A DNA stretch of 64,000 bases from FLUQ01 sp031551515 (GTDB lineage: Bacteria; Desulfobacterota; Desulfovibrionia; Desulfovibrionales; Desulfovibrionaceae), in contig JAVBNL010000036.1 in the NCBI GenBank assembly GCA_031551515.1, forward strand, positions 43,388 to 107,387. The letters are read 5' to 3'. The notes below the pieces were generated by a model. That model was not told the origin of the DNA. It worked only from the letters and a program-made list of their open reading frames with translations, and did not search any database. This document shows, in pieces, positions 61,686 to 64,000 of the stretch (positions are counted from its first letter, which is position 1; every line of letters begins with the position of its first letter). The position numbers and the translations under genes were made by a program.

Positions 61686-62951
61686 ATGGTTTGGGCAGGC
61701 GCGTTGATCGTTCTCCTTACATTTGCCGCTATCATTAAAAAATTTGAAACCAGATTGTGCCTGCTGCTTGGCGGGGTCGCTCTGGCCATTTTGAGCGGCA
61801 AGCCCTGGCCTGTCATGGAATCTTTTGTGGCAACCATGACCCACAGAACCATTGTTCCCACCATCTGTTCCGTCATGGGTTTCGCCTATGTGCTCAAGTA
61901 CACGGAATGCGACAAGAATCTGGTGCACGCCCTGTCAGAGCCCATTAAAAAACTGAAGCTGTTCATTATTCCGGCCTCCATGATCGCCACCTTCGCCATT
62001 AACACCTCGCTGACCAGCGCGGCCGGATGTGGCGCTGCGGTTGGGGCCATTCTCATTCCCGCGATGATTGCGGCGGGCATTTCGCCGGCCATGGCCGCCA
62101 GCGCCATTCTTGCCGGCACCTGGGGCAGCATGTTCAGCCCCGGCTCGGCCCAGTTGCCGGTTATCGCCAAAGTGGCCAATACCGACATCATCTCAATTAT
62201 GGCCGGGCATTTGACGGCGTCGCTGGCGGCTTTCGGCATTTCCGTTGTCGCTCTCACCGTCACTGCCATTGTTCTGAAAGAGCATGTGGTCCTTGAAAAC
62301 AACGCGGCCCAGGCCGTAACGGGCAGCGAACCTAAATTCAAAGTTAACTATATCAAGGCGATCATTCCCATCATCCCGCTGGCGATTCTTGTTTCGGCTT
62401 CCAAACAGGTGGGATTTTTGCCCGAGGCTTTCTATAACGTTCCGTTGGCAATGATCATTGGTTCTGTATGCTGCTATCTGGCCACGCTTAAAAGCCCGGC
62501 GGCCATCAGCAAAGAATTTTTCAGCGGCATGGGACACGCCTATGGCCATATCATCGGCCTGATCGTGGCCGCCACCGTGCTGACCAAGGGCATGGAAGTG
62601 GCCGGCCTGACCGGCGCGCTTATCGACGCCATGAAAAGCACCAAATCACTGGCGGGCTTTATCGCGGCTTTTGGGCCTTTCGCAGTCGCGGTTATTTCCG
62701 GATCCGGCGACGCGGCCACCATGACCTTCAACACGGCCATAACGCCGCACGCGGCCGACTTTGGTATGGAAGCCGGCAAAATGGGCTCGCTGGCGTTTCT
62801 CACCGGGCAGGTCGGCCGCAGCATGTCGCCCGTTGCGGGTGTGACCCTGGTTTGCGCCGGCATAGCCGCCGTAAACCCGATGGAACTGGCAAAACGCAAC
62901 GCTATTCCCATGCTGCTTGCGGCTATTGTGGCCATGCTGTTGCTCACGTAA
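61686..62951 (+). CDS. DcuC-family C4-dicarboxylate transporter
   Basis: 421 residues, about 12 membrane segments. The DcuC-type stretches TSLTSAAGCGAAVGAILIPAM and GTWGSMFSPGSAQLPVI in the first half and GQVGRSMSPVAGVT near the end are visible. DcuC proteins exchange fumarate, succinate or aspartate. GAGGAGG precedes the ATG. It may import or export the acid handled by the operon. Confidence 0.87.
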   Translation: MVWAGALIVLLTFAAIIKKFETRLCLLLGGVALAILSGKPWPVMESFVATMTHRTIVPTICSVMGFAYVLKYTECDKNLVHALSEPIKKLKLFIIPASMIATFAINTSLTSAAGCGAAVGAILIPAMIAAGISPAMAASAILAGTWGSMFSPGSAQLPVIAKVANTDIISIMAGHLTASLAAFGISVVALTVTAIVLKEHVVLENNAAQAVTGSEPKFKVNYIKAIIPIIPLAILVSASKQVGFLPEAFYNVPLAMIIGSVCCYLATLKSPAAISKEFFSGMGHAYGHIIGLIVAATVLTKGMEVAGLTGALIDAMKSTKSLAGFIAAFGPFAVAVISGSGDAATMTFNTAITPHAADFGMEAGKMGSLAFLTGQVGRSMSPVAGVTLVCAGIAAVNPMELAKRNAIPMLLAAIVAMLLLT

Positions 62952-63055
62952 CGTTTGTATGCCATAGTAACACGGTAACAGCGGCATCCCGCTCCCCCAT
63001 GCGGGACGGGGTGCCGCGCTATTGCTGCCTTGCCCTCATAGGAGGCTTTTTCACG

Positions 63056-63706
63056 ATGTCTGTGCTGCAAAAAACCACCTTCTGCGACCAGATCGCGCTT
63101 CTTCTCAAACAGCGCATTCGAGAAGGCGTGCTGCCGCCGGGAACGCCTTTGTCTGAAGCTGTGCTGGCAAGCGAGCTGGGCATCAGCCGGGCGCCCGTGC
63201 GTGAAGCGTTGCAGCTGCTGGAATTTCAAGGAGCGGTAGAGTCCGGCCATGGCCGCACACGGCGGGTCGCTGTTTTGCGCTCTTCCGACATTCGCGAGCG
63301 CTACGAAATAGGCGGCATTTTGGAAGGTACCGCGGCAGCGGCAGCGGTAACGCGCCTTGCCCCTGCCGACTGGAAAGAACTGGAACGGGTGGTCGAACGG
63401 CTGGAGTCGCCCCAAGCTACCGAAGAAGAAGTGTTGACCCTGGGACAAAACCTGCATACCGTTGTGCTGGCAAAAGCGCCCAACAACCGGATGGTTGATA
63501 TAGCCTATCAATCCTGCCGCCTGATTTCCGGCTGCTTGCTGTTTCGCCACTGGCGCTCTCTTTACACCAGAGACCAGATCTTTCAACGCCACAAGCGCAT
63601 GTACGAAGCGCTGTTAACCCGCGACCCGGCGACCATAGAACGCTTCACCCGCGAACACTATGCTGAAACGGCGGAATTGCTGACCGCCCGCAACGAACGC
63701 GGCTGA
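63056..63706 (+). CDS. GntR-family regulator with FCD domain
   Basis: 216 residues. The N-terminal winged helix has the GntR signature LSEAVLASELGISRAPVREALQ; the rest is an all-helical FCD ligand domain (ERYEIGGILEGTAA onward). ATG 63056 with GGAGG 9-10 bases upstream is chosen over an earlier ATG at 62852 inside the transporter gene. It probably represses the operon in which it lies, perhaps through the palindrome at 59048. Confidence 0.92.
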   Translation: MSVLQKTTFCDQIALLLKQRIREGVLPPGTPLSEAVLASELGISRAPVREALQLLEFQGAVESGHGRTRRVAVLRSSDIRERYEIGGILEGTAAAAAVTRLAPADWKELERVVERLESPQATEEEVLTLGQNLHTVVLAKAPNNRMVDIAYQSCRLISGCLLFRHWRSLYTRDQIFQRHKRMYEALLTRDPATIERFTREHYAETAELLTARNERG

Positions 63707-63860
63707 CCCGCATTTGCCCAGCCAGCCGGTAATGTCCGCACTCTGGCGGTGACTGCTGGCATCTTTTGTTCCAACGACGGTGAAAACCGCTGCTCAACGC
63801 GATCCGGTGCTTTTGCAGGCTTTCGGGCTGGTTTCCCTATGTTTACCCCGATCGTTTACC
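63707..63860. other. Spacer between the GntR gene and the IS element
   Basis: 154 bases with no gene. It probably holds the end of the operon; I see no clear terminator. Confidence 0.4.
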
Positions 63861-64000
63861 TGACCTGCCCCTAAAAAACTGGTCCACCGCAAAAGTTAGT
63901 ATAAGGTGAGGCCACGGAGGAGAGGTCATGGGTCGGAAAACATTCACGGCGGAGCAGATTATCTTCAAACTCCGCGAGGTTGAGGTGCTGGTCGGCCAGG
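63861..64000 (+). mobile_element. IS3-family insertion sequence, left end, cut by the window
   Basis: The left end TGACCTGCCCCTAAAAAACT resembles terminal inverted repeats of the IS3/IS407 group and is followed by a short leader and the start of the first transposase gene. The right end lies beyond the window. Confidence 0.75.
63928..64000 (+). CDS. IS3-family transposase OrfA, 3' part outside the window
   Basis: Only 24 codons are visible: MGRKTFTAEQIIFKLREVEV, the start of the helix-turn-helix DNA-binding domain of IS3-type OrfA. GGAGGAG precedes the ATG. The gene runs past the right edge. Confidence 0.85.
   Translation, partial: MGRKTFTAEQIIFKLREVEVLVGQ

Noticed and set aside
1..64000. 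CRISPR array
   Set aside because: No regularly spaced direct repeats were seen; the only sizable repeat pair is the tRNA fragment.

Overview
The window looks like a chromosomal segment of a delta-type, anaerobic proteobacterium, most likely a Desulfovibrionaceae member. This is inferred from the gene families and their order: IspDF fusion, sigma-54 flagellin promoter, FapA/CgeB next to flagellin, the TIGR03960 radical SAM/DUF2344 fusion, LarA-like and organic-acid catabolic operons. No 16S gene or sulfate-reduction gene is present, so the assignment is not proven. Coding density is high, most genes have AGGAGG-type ribosome sites, and the base composition is moderately GC-rich with AT-rich promoter gaps. 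The first gene runs in from the left edge and an IS3-type element runs off the right edge.

Layout. 1-9.7 kb: mixed housekeeping and transport (PHP phosphoesterase, RidA, two membrane proteins, MetY sulfhydrylase, a lipoprotein/MFS pair, AldA, a nitroreductase, an unrecognised secreted protein). 9.8-15.2 kb: a CAU-anticodon tRNA, then an AT-rich promoter region and a four-gene ABC importer operon (binding protein, ATPase, fused permease, second ATPase), closed by a 47-bp copy of the 3' part of the same tRNA. This geometry suggests an old tRNA-site insertion. 15.3-25.8 kb: patatin lipase, a coupled three-gene P-type ATPase operon, MgtC, alanine dehydrogenase, TrkA-TrkH, a YbfB-type MFS protein, and a run of strong hairpins. 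26-28.7 kb: an SLC13 transporter with a LarA-like protein.

29-45.4 kb: mainly core genes. These are NIF3, a zinc-ribbon coiled-coil protein, RNase P RNA, ispDF, acyl-CoA ligase, dtd, an EFR1-type ferredoxin, a YhcH-like protein, then a motility block (STAS, FapA, CgeB glycosyltransferase, DUF1287 protein, flagellin with a clear sigma-54 promoter), rnc, a small possibly Sm-like protein and a large B12/radical SAM protein. 45.4-49.9 kb: an M16 protease and an amidohydrolase.

50-63.7 kb: two back-to-back catabolic operons. The minus-strand operon carries an HMG-CoA-synthase-like protein fused to a zinc-ribbon/OB domain, an SCP2-type thiolase, a CaiB/BaiF CoA-transferase, an MFS permease and an MmgE/PrpD protein. 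It has a near-perfect sigma-54 promoter, three palindromic upstream sites, and a PrpR-like sigma-54 activator encoded just upstream. The HMG-CoA-synthase-like protein appears to lack the catalytic cysteine. The plus-strand operon has an aminotransferase, an M20 peptidase, a DcuC-type transporter and a GntR/FCD regulator, with a 22-bp palindrome in front. The sigma-54 CoA-thioester operon is the best candidate for an undescribed pathway; the tRNA-bounded ABC importer is the second.
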